A DNA stretch of 64,000 nucleotides. It comes from Alteribacillus sp. YIM 98480 (GTDB taxonomy: Bacteria > Bacillota > Bacilli > Bacillales > Marinococcaceae). Position 1 is the first letter of the stretch, and every line of letters starts with the position of its first letter. The notes beneath the pieces are model-generated. The model was not told the origin of the DNA. It saw nothing but the letters and a program-made list of their open reading frames with translations, and did not search any database. Positions 9,071-19,749 of the stretch are shown piece after piece. The position numbers and the translations under genes are program-made. Where the stretch lies: assembly GCF_009765375.1 (NCBI RefSeq), contig NZ_VTOK01000016.1:32003-96002 (forward strand). The letters are read 5' to 3'.

Positions 9071-9483
9071 CATAAACCGCAGGAAGGATCTGTCCAGGTT
9101 CGTCAAATCTGACAGTATTCTCTTTCTTTACCGGCATAATGAGCAGCCCACAGAACTTCTGGACGGAGGTTCTCCATAACCCCCCCCTCCACCAACTTAA
9201 CGACACCTTTCAAAGTATCGTTCTATAAAAGTACTTAACATTTCATCTGAACTCCATTCGTGTTCCGTCATCTCTGCAAGAGCGTGACACCACCCTAACC
9301 CAGATGTAATACAACAGAATGGGCAGCATTTCGCAATAAGAATAGTCTAGTCTTTATTACATGGAGACGGTAGAATATAGCTGAATATGGGACATAACCA
9401 ACGCTACACCAGCAGCTGACACCCCCCCCCTATTCATTCAACGATGCTGATGAACTTCAACCTAAAAGAGGAGTTCTTAACTG

Positions 9484-10302
9484 TTATAAAAATTGACTAG
9501 TATCTATCCTAGTGGAACTCCCCTTCACCTGCTTTAACGTCGCTACTATAAGGAAGCTAACAATCACTAATAAGAGCCATGAGCTCACCTTACCTAGATG
9601 AACGAGACTCCATGCATGAGTTTGATTTGGATATTCCCAGGCCCCAAAGAACGTTGCGATATTTTCCGCTATCCATATAAAAAAGCCGATAAGTACAAAA
9701 GAAAGTGCGAGTGGCATACGATAACGAGTGCCACTCACCTCGTATGTCACCCATGATTGCCAAAAGAGGACAATTACAAGTCCAGCTAACCACCAACGAA
9801 CGTCAAACCAATAATGGTGTGTAAAAAAATTCAAATAGATCGCAGCTGCAAGAGAGACAACTACAAAAAACGGGGGCCACTTAACCAGTTCAACCTTTAA
9901 CCTCCTCCATGCCTGGCAAAGATAACTCGCTACACTGGCATACATGAATCCGCTATACAAAGGCACTCCAAAAAGTTTAAAATATCCTTCTTCAGGATAA
10001 GACCAGGAACCCATATGCACCTTAAAAATTTCAAGAGTAAGTCCAATAAGGTGGAACAATGTGATAACCTTTAGCTCATCCCATGTTTCAAGCCCGGAAT
10101 GCACCATCCACCACTGCATCAAAAGACAGATGATGAGCAGCAAGTCATACCGTGGCAGGAAGGGAAGTGATATGATTTGGGTAACAGCCAAAGAGACAAA
10201 AATCACGACCGGAAACAAACACGAGAGGGCCTGCACGAAACCAAAACGAACGAGTTGATTTAGTACTCTCATGATTTGTGTACCCAGAGTTTTTTTCTGC
10301 AT
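9484..10302 (-). CDS. yoaT: DUF817 membrane protein, YoaT-like
   Basis: Protein of 272 aa of the DUF817 family, predicted to have eight or so membrane segments. Conserved-looking blocks include HSGLETWDELKVI, KVHMGSWSYPEEGYFKLFGVPLYSGFMYASVASY and ENIATFFGAWEYPNQ. The function of the family is unknown; the Trp/Tyr/His-rich loops recall membrane enzymes but no catalytic site is established. A short AGGA motif precedes the ATG at 10302. It lies about 100 bases after the yozG-like gene on the same strand, reproducing the yoaS-yozG-yoaT order of B. subtilis, so the name rests on both family and synteny. Confidence 0.85.
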   Translation of the reverse strand: MQKKTLGTQIMRVLNQLVRFGFVQALSCLFPVVIFVSLAVTQIISLPFLPRYDLLLIICLLMQWWMVHSGLETWDELKVITLFHLIGLTLEIFKVHMGSWSYPEEGYFKLFGVPLYSGFMYASVASYLCQAWRRLKVELVKWPPFFVVVSLAAAIYLNFFTHHYWFDVRWWLAGLVIVLFWQSWVTYEVSGTRYRMPLALSFVLIGFFIWIAENIATFFGAWEYPNQTHAWSLVHLGKVSSWLLLVIVSFLIVATLKQVKGSSTRIDTSQFL

Positions 10303-10405
10303 ATATGTTCCTGCTTAGAATTGCAGCTTAATAGATGTAGGGTTATGTCCATAGGTTCACCGCCGAATAACTTTCTTTTTCCGTTCCTGTTAAGCGTTAT
10401 TAATA

Positions 10406-10624
10406 TTATTGAGTGTCTTCATCACTTTTGTATTCTAAAATATCTCCAGGCTGACATTCTAAAGCCTTACAAATCCCCTCTAAAGTTGAAAATCGAATCG
10501 CTTTTGCCTTTCCATTTTTCAATATAGAAAGGTTAGCCATTGTTATTCCAACTCTCTCCGAAAGTTCTGTTACACTCATTTTCCTTTTAGCCAACATCAC
10601 ATCTATATTGATTATAATCGCCAT
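10406..10624 (-). CDS. yozG: Small Xre/Cro-type regulator, YozG-like
   Basis: Protein of 72 aa that is almost entirely one helix-turn-helix domain: MLAKRKMSVTELSERVGIT followed by the recognition helix region MANLSILKNGKAKAIRFSTL and a CQPGDILEY end. This is the YozG/DUF739-like group of miniature Cro repressors typically paired with DUF2975 membrane proteins. ATG at 10624 is preferred because GAGGTGA lies 6 bases upstream; the in-frame GTG at 10633 overlaps that site. It starts 10 bases after the DUF2975 gene, so they are co-transcribed. The palindrome at 11177-11200 upstream of the pair is the obvious candidate operator. Confidence 0.9.
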   Translation of the reverse strand: MAIIINIDVMLAKRKMSVTELSERVGITMANLSILKNGKAKAIRFSTLEGICKALECQPGDILEYKSDEDTQ

Positions 10625-10634
10625 GTGATTCACC

Positions 10635-11117
10635 TCAGACCGTTAAATCATTTTCCGATTTTATATTAATAGCTTCTTGTAAAAGCCTTTGGAGAACAGC
10701 AGCAAAGACTGCGATAACTGTAGAAGCAAAAATAATGACCAGTCCGATGACTATGATACCTGGAGCGTCGTCTAACTCCGCTATGAGATAAAAGAGCGGC
10801 ATGCCTGCCACATACAAGATACTGATGATAATTGCACAGTATTTTATATTCTTTAAAGCTCTTACAGATAATTCCGAGAAAGCTTTGTTCTTGTCAATAT
10901 GACTTAAAAGTTTAAAAGCTTGATACAGAGCAACGTAAAAAGGGATAGCCGTGGCATACAAATCGATTAATACGAGATCGTCTATATAAGCAATGGCTGG
11001 ATACAACTCTGCTGCAAAATTCGCTATTTCAGGCACCAGAAATATGCACAAGGCAAGAACTGGGATTCCAATAAGAATAACAGCTATCTTTAAAAAGAGT
11101 GTGGATCCTCGTTTCAC
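10635..11117 (-). CDS. yoaS: DUF2975 four-helix membrane protein, YoaS-like
   Basis: Protein of 160 aa with four predicted membrane helices, belonging to DUF2975. These proteins are almost always encoded next to a YozG-type miniature repressor, as here, and the pair is thought to work as a membrane sensor/anti-repressor and DNA-binding partner, although the signal is unknown. The start is GTG at 11117 with GAGGTG six bases upstream; an upstream GTG at 11126 falls inside that ribosome site. The cytoplasmic loop LLSHIDKNKAFSELSVRALKN between helices 2 and 3 is typical. First gene of the yoaS-yozG(-yoaT) operon. Confidence 0.88.
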   Translation of the reverse strand: MKRGSTLFLKIAVILIGIPVLALCIFLVPEIANFAAELYPAIAYIDDLVLIDLYATAIPFYVALYQAFKLLSHIDKNKAFSELSVRALKNIKYCAIIISILYVAGMPLFYLIAELDDAPGIIVIGLVIIFASTVIAVFAAVLQRLLQEAINIKSENDLTV

Positions 11118-11176
11118 ATAAAGCACCTCACTTCATTATCTTCAACTTGATTTGATTTTAAAACATTTTTTATTGA

Positions 11177-11200
11177 ATATCAATAAATGTTTATTGATAT
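11177..11200. promoter_or_regulatory. Palindromic operator candidate for the YozG-like repressor
   Basis: Perfect 11-bp arms ATATCAATAAA (11177-11187) and TTTATTGATAT (11190-11200) around a 2-base centre. It sits 60-83 bases upstream of the yoaS start in very AT-rich DNA. A partial third half-site (TATTGAATAT) lies directly to its left. Position and symmetry suggest autoregulation; this is inference. Confidence 0.6.
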
Positions 11201-11252
11201 AAATTATATTATTATTGTTACTAAATCAATCTTTTTATTATAGACAAAAATA

Positions 11253-11283
11253 AAAAGCATTCCTCACTACCTAGAAATGCTCT
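11253..11283. repeat. Hairpin in the yoaS upstream gap
   Basis: AGCATT and AAATGCT pair after an A run, resembling in outline the dispersed hairpin repeats at 2788 and 61900. No gene was found between 11201 and 11672 apart from this. Confidence 0.35.
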
Positions 11284-11672
11284 ATAACAAACTTGTTCAA
11301 ACTAACCTGTTCTTTTGCTTAATACAATTTTTTAAATAGTGAACTTCTTACCAATAAGCAAGGTACTAGACTTGTTACAGCATAGCACCAGTTTTCTAAA
11401 TAGGACATCGCATAAATATATAAGAATTCCATAACCGTTAACTACTTTTCTTGTGTTAAACCGTAAATAGTTTTATAGTGATAGGTTCATATTCTGTACC
11501 AGATTGCCCATTTTGTTAACATTGTATGTATTCTTCTTTCTTTTCTTCATAGGAACAAACACCATATGTCATAATGATGAGAACAGATTTTTCTAGGAAG
11601 CTATCACGGTGAAAATCTTTTACTTTTTAAGTAATGCTTTCTACAAAACCACAATATGCGAGGAGATTGGGC

Positions 11673-11867
11673 ATGACTTTTGCTTTGATTGTAGTTACGA
11701 TTATTTGTATTATTGCCGCTGTTATTACTTTTTCCCTTACCCAAATCGAAGACAAAAATTACAATAGTGATTCAAGCCTGGCCAACTTGATTAATGTTTA
11801 TTTAATCTGGCTTCCTGCAGGACTTATCGTTATTGGAATTACTGGATTCATCTGGTATATAATTTAA
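11673..11867 (+). CDS. Small two-helix membrane protein
   Basis: Protein of 64 aa with two strong hydrophobic segments (FALIVVTIICIIAAVITF and LIWLPAGLIVIGITGFIWY) joined by a polar, Asn/Asp-rich loop. ATG at 11673 is chosen because GAGGAG lies eight bases before it; an in-frame ATG at 11634 lacks a ribosome site. No family recognised. It stands alone between the yoaS region and a repeat/IS remnant region. Confidence 0.6.
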   Translation: MTFALIVVTIICIIAAVITFSLTQIEDKNYNSDSSLANLINVYLIWLPAGLIVIGITGFIWYII

Positions 11868-11974
11868 ACAATGCTGTAAGCTTTCTTTTTCCGGTCCGTT
11901 TTATGACAAACTTCAACGGAAACCGGAAAAATCTCAAAGCTGTCCGATAAATCACTTCCAGGCACTTGAAACAG

Positions 11975-12160
11975 GAATATATTCTCGCTTTTCCCTCCAA
12001 GGCACAAATGCGACTTCTACTCCAACTTTCTTTGCTTTTTCTTGCATTGTCTTCTTTGGCACGGAAGGCGGTTCAACCTTCTCGTGTAAAAATCTTTCAC
12101 TTCGGTCTTTACCACTACCGTTTTTCCCGTCGGTCTCTAGTATTTCAGTAGCTAAATCGT
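11975..12160. repeat. Dispersed repeat related to 54185-54371
   Basis: The block GGCACAAATGCGACTTCTAC with its flanks aligns with GGCACAAGCGCGATATCTAC at 54215-54234, and similarity continues through CTCCAACT, TTGTCTTCTTT and GGCGGTTCA-type segments. No coding potential is evident. Confidence 0.5.
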
Positions 12161-12442
12161 CCCTACTATTCTAGCTGAATTTTTAATATATACCTATTAT
12201 TACTACATTTACAATTTTGTTTTAACGTATAATCAAAAACTCCGTTTTTATTGTCGGATTTCATTTCGCTGCAAATCAGAAGCTGCTTGATTTGGATTAT
12301 TACTCAACGTCTAACATTTCCTATGTTTGTATTAAATATATGGCTCTATTATATTTGTTGGGGTAAGATAAAATTTAGACATAAAAAAACACCAAGTTCC
12401 AAAAACCTTTCCACTTGAATTGTCCTAGAAACTAGAAAAAGA

Positions 12443-13023
12443 TTGGAGTTGAAGCATTAGGAAACCCTATCATTATTGCGGACCGTTTTCACTTTTGCCG
12501 CTATATTTATTGGGCATTAGAACGCGTGAGAAGGAAAGCTCAGGAAGAGTTCCACGGAGTATGATCGGAAAAAGTGTAAACAAAAGAAACATGTCTATAC
12601 CTGCCAGTTTTTTAACGTTTGAATCGATTGAAATAAACTTCGGCATGTTCTCGTTATGTACCTGTTGATAAAAAGCCTAATTCCTCTTTCACTTGTCCGA
12701 CAGCCGTTTTTCCTTTTTCTTCGCTTCTTTAACCCAGTGTAAACACTTCTTTTAAATGATTGGCTCTTCTTAACTCATCGGATAAACTAAATATAAGAGC
12801 TGCTTTTCACTTAACTCTTCATACCGTTTGTATATTAAACAGTTTTGCCTTTGGATATACCAACGGCTTTATCGAAAGCTTAAATAATCAAACAAAGGTG
12901 ATTAAAAGAAATGCTTTTGGATTCAATCGTTATGGTCCCGTTACATCATCAATGTATGGAATTTTCAAGTAGGATAAAGGAGTAGGAGCAAGTCACTCCT
13001 ACCCCAACCTTTTGACATAGAAC
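12443..13023 (+). pseudogene. ISL3-family transposase remnant with right IS end
   Basis: Two islands of ISL3 transposase are visible. GNPIIIADRFHFCRYIYWAL, then ERVRRKAQEEF, occurs around 12450-12560, and the C-terminal FAFGYTNGFIESLNNQTKVI, then KRNAFGFNRYG, around 12845-12945. In-frame stops and frame changes separate them. The sequence 12963-13023, containing the hairpin GGAGTAGGAG / CTCCTACC and CCAACCTTTTGACATAGAAC, is the IS end, because a near-identical block occurs inverted at 60274-60333 without any transposase. The element is dead. Confidence 0.85.
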
Positions 13024-13072
13024 AAAATATATAGGAGAAAACAGAGTCTAAGGGACACAGTTACACAACTTA

Positions 13073-14386
13073 TTAGTAACCATTGTCTTCCATTAGTGCT
13101 TTAATTTCTTCCGCAGCACTAGTGAGGGCTTCTTCTGAGGTTAAATCCCCAGTCAAAGCTTGGTTTAGGTATGTGCCATAAATTGTTGCAATTTCAGAGT
13201 AAAGTGGGGTACGTGGACGGAACTTAGCATTTTCAAGACCTTCACTTACGGCTTGTAGGTAAGGTTTCTCTTCTAACAATTCAGGATCTTTTAAGACGCC
13301 TGTACGGCTAGGCACCCCGCCCAATTTTGTAATTTCTTTTTGACTTTCTGTAGATGAAGCCCAAGTTATAAATTCTAGTGCAGCTTTTTTATTTTCAGAA
13401 GCCTTTGGAATACCTAAAATCCAGTTTCCAATCATAGGCGAGAAGCTACCATCTTCTGCACGCGGCACAAGAGAGTAACCGATATCTCCAACAACATCAG
13501 ATTTTTCAGGGTCTTCCATCGTTTCACCCCATGCAGGCCATACAATCGATGTTAAACTTTCTCCTTGGCTCATTACGCGTCCGATAGAGTCAGCATCATA
13601 ATTTGCAATGCCGTCTGGTGCATACTTTGTCAATCCAACATAATATTCAAGAGCTTCAATCGCTTCTGGACTATCTAAGGTCACATTCCAATTTTCATCA
13701 AAAAAGTCTGCTCCATGCGACCAAAGAAAGGCGTTAAAATTTGTAGCAATTGCGTCCCCACGGGCACCGCGATGCACAAAACCATACTCTATTTCACCCT
13801 GATGATCTTCAATAACTGTTTCTAATTCGGACCATGTTTCGGGAGCTTTATCTAAAATATCTTTTCTATAAAAGAACATCTGCACGTTCCCTACTTGCGG
13901 TATACCATACGCACGAGGCTCTTCATTGGGGTCTGAATTGGGAAGACGTGGACCACTTGGTGCAGGCCACATACTAACCTCACGAGACATCTTTGCAAAA
14001 TCTTCATCTAATTCATAGCCCAGTTCATCAAGCGGTGTTAAAAATCCGCCCCCTGCTAACATCGGCATCCAAGGATCATCGGCGAAAATAACATCATATG
14101 TTCCAGTTTCTGTTCTCATATCGTTGTAGATTCTCTCATAGAGTGTATTGTAATCAAATTCGTTCCAGTTTACTTCAATTCCCATTTCTTCTTCAAATTC
14201 AGAAACCATTTGCTTTAAAGCACTTGACTCATTTCCAGCAACCATAGCTACAGAAATACTTTCCCCTTCTGAGGTGCCTGAATCATTTTCACTAGAAGTA
14301 CTGGATTCTTCGTTTTTTCCACAACCTACTGTAATTAATAACAATGACAGTATATATACACCCACCCATTTTTTGAATTTTTTCAT
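13073..14386 (-). CDS. Sugar-type ABC transporter substrate-binding lipoprotein
   Basis: Protein of 437 aa with a signal peptide ending in the lipobox ITVGC and a Ser/Glu-rich linker, then a family 1 extracellular solute-binding fold (ISVAMVAGNESSALKQMVSE, DVIFADDPWMPMLAGGGFL, PQVGNVQMFFYRKDIL, GNWILGIPKASENK). It would capture a sugar or polyol outside the membrane. A GAGGGGGAAAATAA ribosome region precedes the ATG. No permease or ATPase gene is nearby: downstream lies the ISL3 wreck, so the membrane components were either lost or are encoded elsewhere. Its neighbour upstream on the same strand is an IolG-like dehydrogenase, which fits inositol or a related polyol, but this is inference. Confidence 0.9.
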   Translation of the reverse strand: MKKFKKWVGVYILSLLLITVGCGKNEESSTSSENDSGTSEGESISVAMVAGNESSALKQMVSEFEEEMGIEVNWNEFDYNTLYERIYNDMRTETGTYDVIFADDPWMPMLAGGGFLTPLDELGYELDEDFAKMSREVSMWPAPSGPRLPNSDPNEEPRAYGIPQVGNVQMFFYRKDILDKAPETWSELETVIEDHQGEIEYGFVHRGARGDAIATNFNAFLWSHGADFFDENWNVTLDSPEAIEALEYYVGLTKYAPDGIANYDADSIGRVMSQGESLTSIVWPAWGETMEDPEKSDVVGDIGYSLVPRAEDGSFSPMIGNWILGIPKASENKKAALEFITWASSTESQKEITKLGGVPSRTGVLKDPELLEEKPYLQAVSEGLENAKFRPRTPLYSEIATIYGTYLNQALTGDLTSEEALTSAAEEIKALMEDNGY

Positions 14387-14728
14387 TTATTTTCCCCCTC
14401 GTATATTATAAAAATTGGCTTATCAATTAAGACTGTTCAACATTAGAAACTTCTCCGGTATCTATTTACCTGCCTTGAATTACGAAATTCAAACACAACA
14501 CAACGAGAAATAGTATATCCTTCACCACACTCCTCAAATTACCAATTCTTTTCATTGAGGAATTAATTAATTGAAAATTAAAAAAATATTATTGAATTCT
14601 TTTGTCAGAAATATGCCTGTAATATTAATAATCTTTAGTTAAAACCCTAGTAATCAACTACGAATTTCCTTTATTACAACTTTCCAGATTGATTTCTTCA
14701 TTTTTTATCAATTATTTATAAAAAATGT

Positions 14729-15826
<1,098 letters not shown>

Positions 15827-16002
15827 TCAAAATCCCAATTTTATAATTCTCTTTAAAGTAATCTACTAACAGATAAGCAAACTTAGATTAACCAGTCACT
15901 CCTATTTACTTAATTTTCATTAATCTGTTAATCTCTTTGATATTCCGCGCGCGTTTCTTTACATTTTTATTATGAGCAAATCACCTCTTTTTTCTCTAAT
16001 TT

Positions 16003-16016
16003 CGCAAACGCTTACA
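16003..16016 (-). promoter_or_regulatory. cre-like catabolite control site
   Basis: On the minus strand TGTAAGCGTTTGCG matches the CcpA-binding consensus TGWAARCGYTWNCW with one doubtful base. It lies between the divergent IolG-like and AraC-like genes, where glucose repression of a polyol locus would be expected. Confidence 0.5.
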
Positions 16017-16137
16017 CTAAACTTTATTCAAATTGTTGTGCTATTTGTTATCATTATATATAATACAAATTCAAGAAACACTATACTTTTTTGCTCTATT
16101 TCTTAGAATTCTTGCTAAAGAATAGGTGAGGATGTTT

Positions 16138-16971
16138 ATGTTTCCTAAAATTAAGGGGGTTTTACAACCTTCTGAAATGTACATACATACAGAAAGTGAA
16201 TTTGCAAAAAAAGCTCTTTATTATACGACCTTTTCAGGAGAATTTTACTGTGATCAAAATTACCATGTTGAAAGAGACACCTATCATAGCTACCTACTCT
16301 TGTTTATTAAACAAGGAAAAATGAAAGTTAAATATAATAATCGTGAGTTTTTAGCAAAACAAAATGATCTCCTCTTTTTAGATTGTCATAATCATCATGT
16401 ATATAGTGCAAAAGAGTATGTACATTTTGAATATTTCCATTTTGATGGTTCTTCAGCTGAAAACTATTTCGATCTTTTATATAGAAAAAATGGATGTATT
16501 TTTCCTATGACTAGCAGTCTTATTCCAAAATATATACATCATATAGTTAAAATGAATAAAAGTAATAGTATAGATGAGCATTTTGTCTCAATGACTATAC
16601 ACAAAATTCTTTATGAATTGGTACACGTTACCAATCAATCAGTCAATGAACTTGAACATCAAATTCAAAGGGCTATTACACACATAGAAAATTTTTTCAA
16701 AGAAGAAATTAGTTTAGAACAGTTAGCAAAACAATCAAATCTCAGTGTGTATTACTTTGTTCGTATGTTTAAAGTTATTACTGGGAGTTCTCCTTACCAA
16801 TATATTTTGGATTACCGAATTCAATATGCTAAAAACCAATTAAAATCAAGTGATAATTCAATAGAAAATATTGCTTTTGATAGTGGGTTTAATAGCTTAT
16901 CTCATTTTATTACTACCTTTAAAAAACGCACTCACATTACTCCAAATAAATTTAGAAAAATGCAATTTTAA
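16138..16971 (+). CDS. AraC-family transcriptional regulator
   Basis: Protein of about 277 aa. The N-terminal half is a cupin-like sensing domain (YHSYLLLFIKQGKMKVKYNN, LLFLDCHNHHVY) and the C-terminal half has two helix-turn-helix motifs (ISLEQLAKQSNLSVYYFVRMFK and SIENIAFDSGFNSLSHFITTFK) ending in TPNKFRKMQF. This is the usual architecture of AraC/XylS sugar regulators. ATG at 16138 lies seven bases after AGGTGAG; ATG 16132 is a close alternative. It is divergent from the IolG-like dehydrogenase and binding protein, which it most likely activates. Confidence 0.9.
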   Translation: MFPKIKGVLQPSEMYIHTESEFAKKALYYTTFSGEFYCDQNYHVERDTYHSYLLLFIKQGKMKVKYNNREFLAKQNDLLFLDCHNHHVYSAKEYVHFEYFHFDGSSAENYFDLLYRKNGCIFPMTSSLIPKYIHHIVKMNKSNSIDEHFVSMTIHKILYELVHVTNQSVNELEHQIQRAITHIENFFKEEISLEQLAKQSNLSVYYFVRMFKVITGSSPYQYILDYRIQYAKNQLKSSDNSIENIAFDSGFNSLSHFITTFKKRTHITPNKFRKMQF

Positions 16972-17324
16972 AAATTATAGAATTAGTCATCGCCTGTAAA
17001 ATCAATGGCAGTCATTACTCCAAAAAATCCTGCCATTCTTCTGTTGTCGTTGTTGAATGTCCTCTTTAAAGCAGACCATATAAGGATTTCAACCGAAATG
17101 ATCAATCAATCTAAATTCTCTACAGAAAGTATTAATAGATGCAACTAGGCTAGATCCCAGCAGTATGTATCATTTATCGGTACAATAAATGTCCCGCTTT
17201 GAGATTTAACTTAAATACTCTCATAAGTTTTAGAAAAGTAACCATTAAATTTTACAGTAATGTCTTGAACAATCATTTATCAATACCGGATAAGTCACGA
17301 TTTTGATGCTTTACAATACAACTT
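16972..17324. other. Intergenic, no gene recognised
   Basis: Stop codons break every frame and no ribosome site or familiar protein pattern is seen. It may be decayed coding sequence next to the fadF fragment. Confidence 0.4.
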
Positions 17325-17847
17325 TCAAGAGGATGTTTGATATAGATATCCCTTATAACTAGACATAATGACCATGGTTGTCATTAATCCGCCTATGTAA
17401 ATAAGAACAAGTCCAGCCTTCCTGCCTCTTTTTAATCGAACCAGTTTCCCTACGTAACAGTGAAAGGCCCACGCGACTACTTCTAAAATCATAAAGACGA
17501 CGATTTCTTGAAATAACGTATAAAAATGGATACAGGACCGAGCGGAAGGTTCCATACGACCTGTAATCCTTTCTATATTGCATTGATCGCAATTAAATGT
17601 ACGATTAAGAACATAGAAAGACATGACATTAAACGTGCCGCTTTTTCTTTTCCTTCAGCAATTTCTATCGACCGAAGACGTTGGTTTTCAACGCTTCCCA
17701 GCGCTCCTGCACGGTATGATCGAACTCTGTTTTCTGTCCGAGTCTAATGAGTGGATATCTGATATGTACAGTTTGGCAAACCAAATCAACCGCGCAAATG
17801 GTAACCATTAGCAATGAAATCAGTTTACCGGCTATAAATGTTTCCAT
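17325..17847 (-). pseudogene. fadF: fadF N-terminal fragment
   Basis: Two consecutive frames together reproduce the membrane N-terminus of FadF, a [4Fe-4S] heterodisulfide-reductase-like protein linked to fatty acid oxidation in Bacillus. The first part reads PLIRLGQKTEFDHTVQERWE, then ALKTNVFGR. After a frame change come YTLFQEIVVFMILEVVAWAF, then CYVGKLVRLKRGRKAGLVLI and YIGGLM. The iron-sulfur domains and the whole C-terminal two-thirds are missing. The spacing of conserved blocks is preserved, so this is a decayed copy rather than a chance frame. Confidence 0.8.
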
Positions 17848-18091
17848 GTTTGTCCAACCTCGAAGACAGTCTCCACCATCTATATGAATGATAAGCTGGT
17901 TTATTATAATGTATCTATTATTCTACATTTACCTCTTTTCGCTTGATCCACCCTTTAGCTACTTTACAATAGTCGCGATTTAGGGCGTCCTTATGTAATA
18001 ACTTAATAGTAGCAGGTATGACTACCGCAGCTATTGGTTTCATGTTATTATGACAGACAGAAATCTATCATATAATTAGCAGGGATGAGAA

Positions 18092-18406
18092 ATGATGAGC
18101 AGTACAATAAAATTAATCTCCCTATCCATTTTAATATGTTATTTCATTTTTATTGATTATCATGGCCCTCCACCCAGTCTAGATTCATTTAATCAGACAA
18201 ATGTTATAACTGCTAGTGAAGATATCAGTGAGTATAATCCTTTCATCGGAGGAGATAAAAACCCCTTAGGACATTATTTTTTTGCATGTCCGATATTCAC
18301 TTTAGCAGTTGTTTTAGGAAACGCGGCTATTAAAAACATTCCAACCTGGTATTTCAGCAGGACATTATTAACACTTACCCGGTCTTTTATGGGGCTGATT
18401 ATTTGA
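18092..18406 (+). CDS. Hypothetical small membrane protein
   Basis: A 104-codon frame with a hydrophobic N-terminus (KLISLSILICYFIFI), a polar middle with PPPSLDSF and a second hydrophobic stretch (FTLAVVLGNAAI). The ribosome site is weak (AGGGATGAG just before tandem ATGs). No family recognised, and the last 20 codons look less natural, so it may be real, truncated or spurious. Confidence 0.3.
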   Translation: MMSSTIKLISLSILICYFIFIDYHGPPPSLDSFNQTNVITASEDISEYNPFIGGDKNPLGHYFFACPIFTLAVVLGNAAIKNIPTWYFSRTLLTLTRSFMGLII

Positions 18407-18460
18407 TCCATTCCCCTTCTATTATAAAACAATGAATCTATTAGGATAGGAGGAATGGGT

Positions 18461-18577
18461 ATGATGTGGTTCCGACTTATAATGATTGGTGTGTTTGCTT
18501 TGACTGCTGTAAACATATTTTCGTACCAGGGCATAGAGATAATGTATGCTATTTCCGATTTCATCAAAAATAAGTAA
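18461..18577 (+). CDS. 38-aa single-helix membrane protein
   Basis: Tandem ATG codons at 18461 follow a perfect AGGAGG site by seven bases. The product has one hydrophobic helix (FRLIMIGVFALTAVNIF) and a short charged tail ending in DFIKNK. A textbook terminator starts eight bases after the stop, which makes this very short gene credible. No family recognised. Confidence 0.6.
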   Translation: MMWFRLIMIGVFALTAVNIFSYQGIEIMYAISDFIKNK

Positions 18578-18585
18578 TAGTTTTT

Positions 18586-18618
18586 GAGTGCATAGAGTCT
18601 TAGCTATGCACTCTTTTT
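18586..18618 (+). terminator. Rho-independent terminator
   Basis: Perfect 10-bp stem GAGTGCATAG / CTATGCACTC, an eight-base loop and five T residues. It ends the 38-aa gene. Confidence 0.9.
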
Positions 18619-19190
18619 GGCGTTTCAAAAAAACATACTTTATTACAAAAGTCATTCCCTTGCAGGAACCGGCGCAATGCAAATTCCAGGTATATTCTTA
18701 TTCAGGTCAACCAGATAATGAAGAAGAGCATGTATACCATTAGATGAAATTATCCCATTCAATAGATAACTATTTTCTAAGAGTATCAACATAACGATGA
18801 TAATCGGATAGAGAAGCCAAGAGCATTCTTACTTGATTTAAAGATTCATTATAAGACATCTACATAGAGGCGTAACAACTTCTTTTTTTAAAGCTCCGGT
18901 ATTATACACAAGAGTCAGTCGTGTTACAGTTGGTACTTTGTCCACCATGTCACTTTCCCTTTCAATTGGATTTTTGTTTTACTAGTAACCAGGAATCAGA
19001 GCAGGTTAATTTCCTGGAGTATAATTAATACGAAAAAATCCGAGGTCTCCAAGCCTGCTAGTATTACCTCAAACTCTCCTGTTCCTGCTCGTGTGTTTAG
19101 TCCTATTTATAGGCAAAGGAACATCAAGTGACTGCGGGAAAGTGAGTTGATACCGATTCATCTAAAGCCTAAACATTGCTTTATTATCCT
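18619..19190. other. Intergenic, no gene recognised
   Basis: All frames are interrupted; no ribosome site or familiar pattern was found. Confidence 0.4.
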
Positions 19191-19435
19191 TTATTGCAGG
19201 TTATATTTTTTCAATCTCTTTATGAAAGAAGATTGGGTTATTCCTAGTAACTCGACCGTTTTCCTTGTGGATTTATGTTTTTTTGCTTTTGCTTCTTTTG
19301 CAGCACTTTTCTCAATGTCCTCTCCCGTCCAACTATAACTTTGCAAGTAATTAAGCAACTCCTCATTTAAGAAGGAAGTTTTTCTACACTTAGCCCCTTA
19401 GAGGTTCGCACCTTGATGAAAGTGAGGGTCCTCAA
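19191..19435 (-). pseudogene. Sigma-54 activator remnant (C-terminal Fis domain)
   Basis: Reading leftward gives EELLNYLQSYSWTG, matching the end of a sigma-54 AAA+ domain (normally ...YxWPGN), then a Lys-rich linker and a Fis-type helix-turn-helix TRKTVELLGITQSSFIKRLK ending at TAA 19193. Upstream, after one frame break, comes TFIKVRTSKGLSVEKLPS beginning at a TTG (19435) with a perfect AAAGGAGGTGA site. The central ATPase, Walker motifs and sensory domain are gone. The gene therefore kept its two ends and lost about 450 codons. It was divergent from the sigma-54 promoter at 19568. Confidence 0.7.
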
Positions 19436-19567
19436 AAAAATCACCTCCTTTAACGGTAAATGCCTCAAACCGAACCACTTTCAACTCAATAAGATCGATA
19501 TCGATTCAAAAACAAATTTATATGATCAAGTTTTCCGACAAAAAATCTAATTTTCCGGGTTTTTTAC

Positions 19568-19583
19568 TTGGCATCAAACTTGC
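19568..19583 (+). promoter_or_regulatory. Sigma-54 (-24/-12) promoter
   Basis: TTGGCAT, five bases, then TTGC: the GG and GC doublets have the required spacing of the RpoN consensus TGGCAC-N5-TTGCW. It reads toward the APC permease and amidohydrolase genes, about 300 bases upstream of the first. Transcription would start near 19595. Confidence 0.75.
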
Positions 19584-19628
19584 AATGTATGTTAGCGAGG
19601 AGGGAGCAGAAGGAGTTACCCATGTTCA

Positions 19629-19749
19629 CCATAAACAAACGCAGCCACTCCTTTTGGAGGATATAAGGAGTCCGGCTTTGAGCGTGAAATGGGATTATGT
19701 ATTAGACAATTATACGGTAGTGATGAGTGTATGGATTCATTTAGCGTAA
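19629..19749 (+). pseudogene. Aldehyde dehydrogenase C-terminal remnant
   Basis: PFGGYKESGFEREMGL followed, after one frame change, by LDNYTVVMSVWIHLA and a stop is the signature C-terminus of NAD-dependent aldehyde dehydrogenases. Nothing of the upstream 450 codons remains. It lies directly after the sigma-54 promoter, so it was probably the first gene of that operon before a deletion. Confidence 0.7.

Noticed and set aside
9181..9430. C-homopolymer runs as phase-variable tracts
   Set aside because: Neither run lies in or directly before an intact gene, so there is nothing for slippage to switch.
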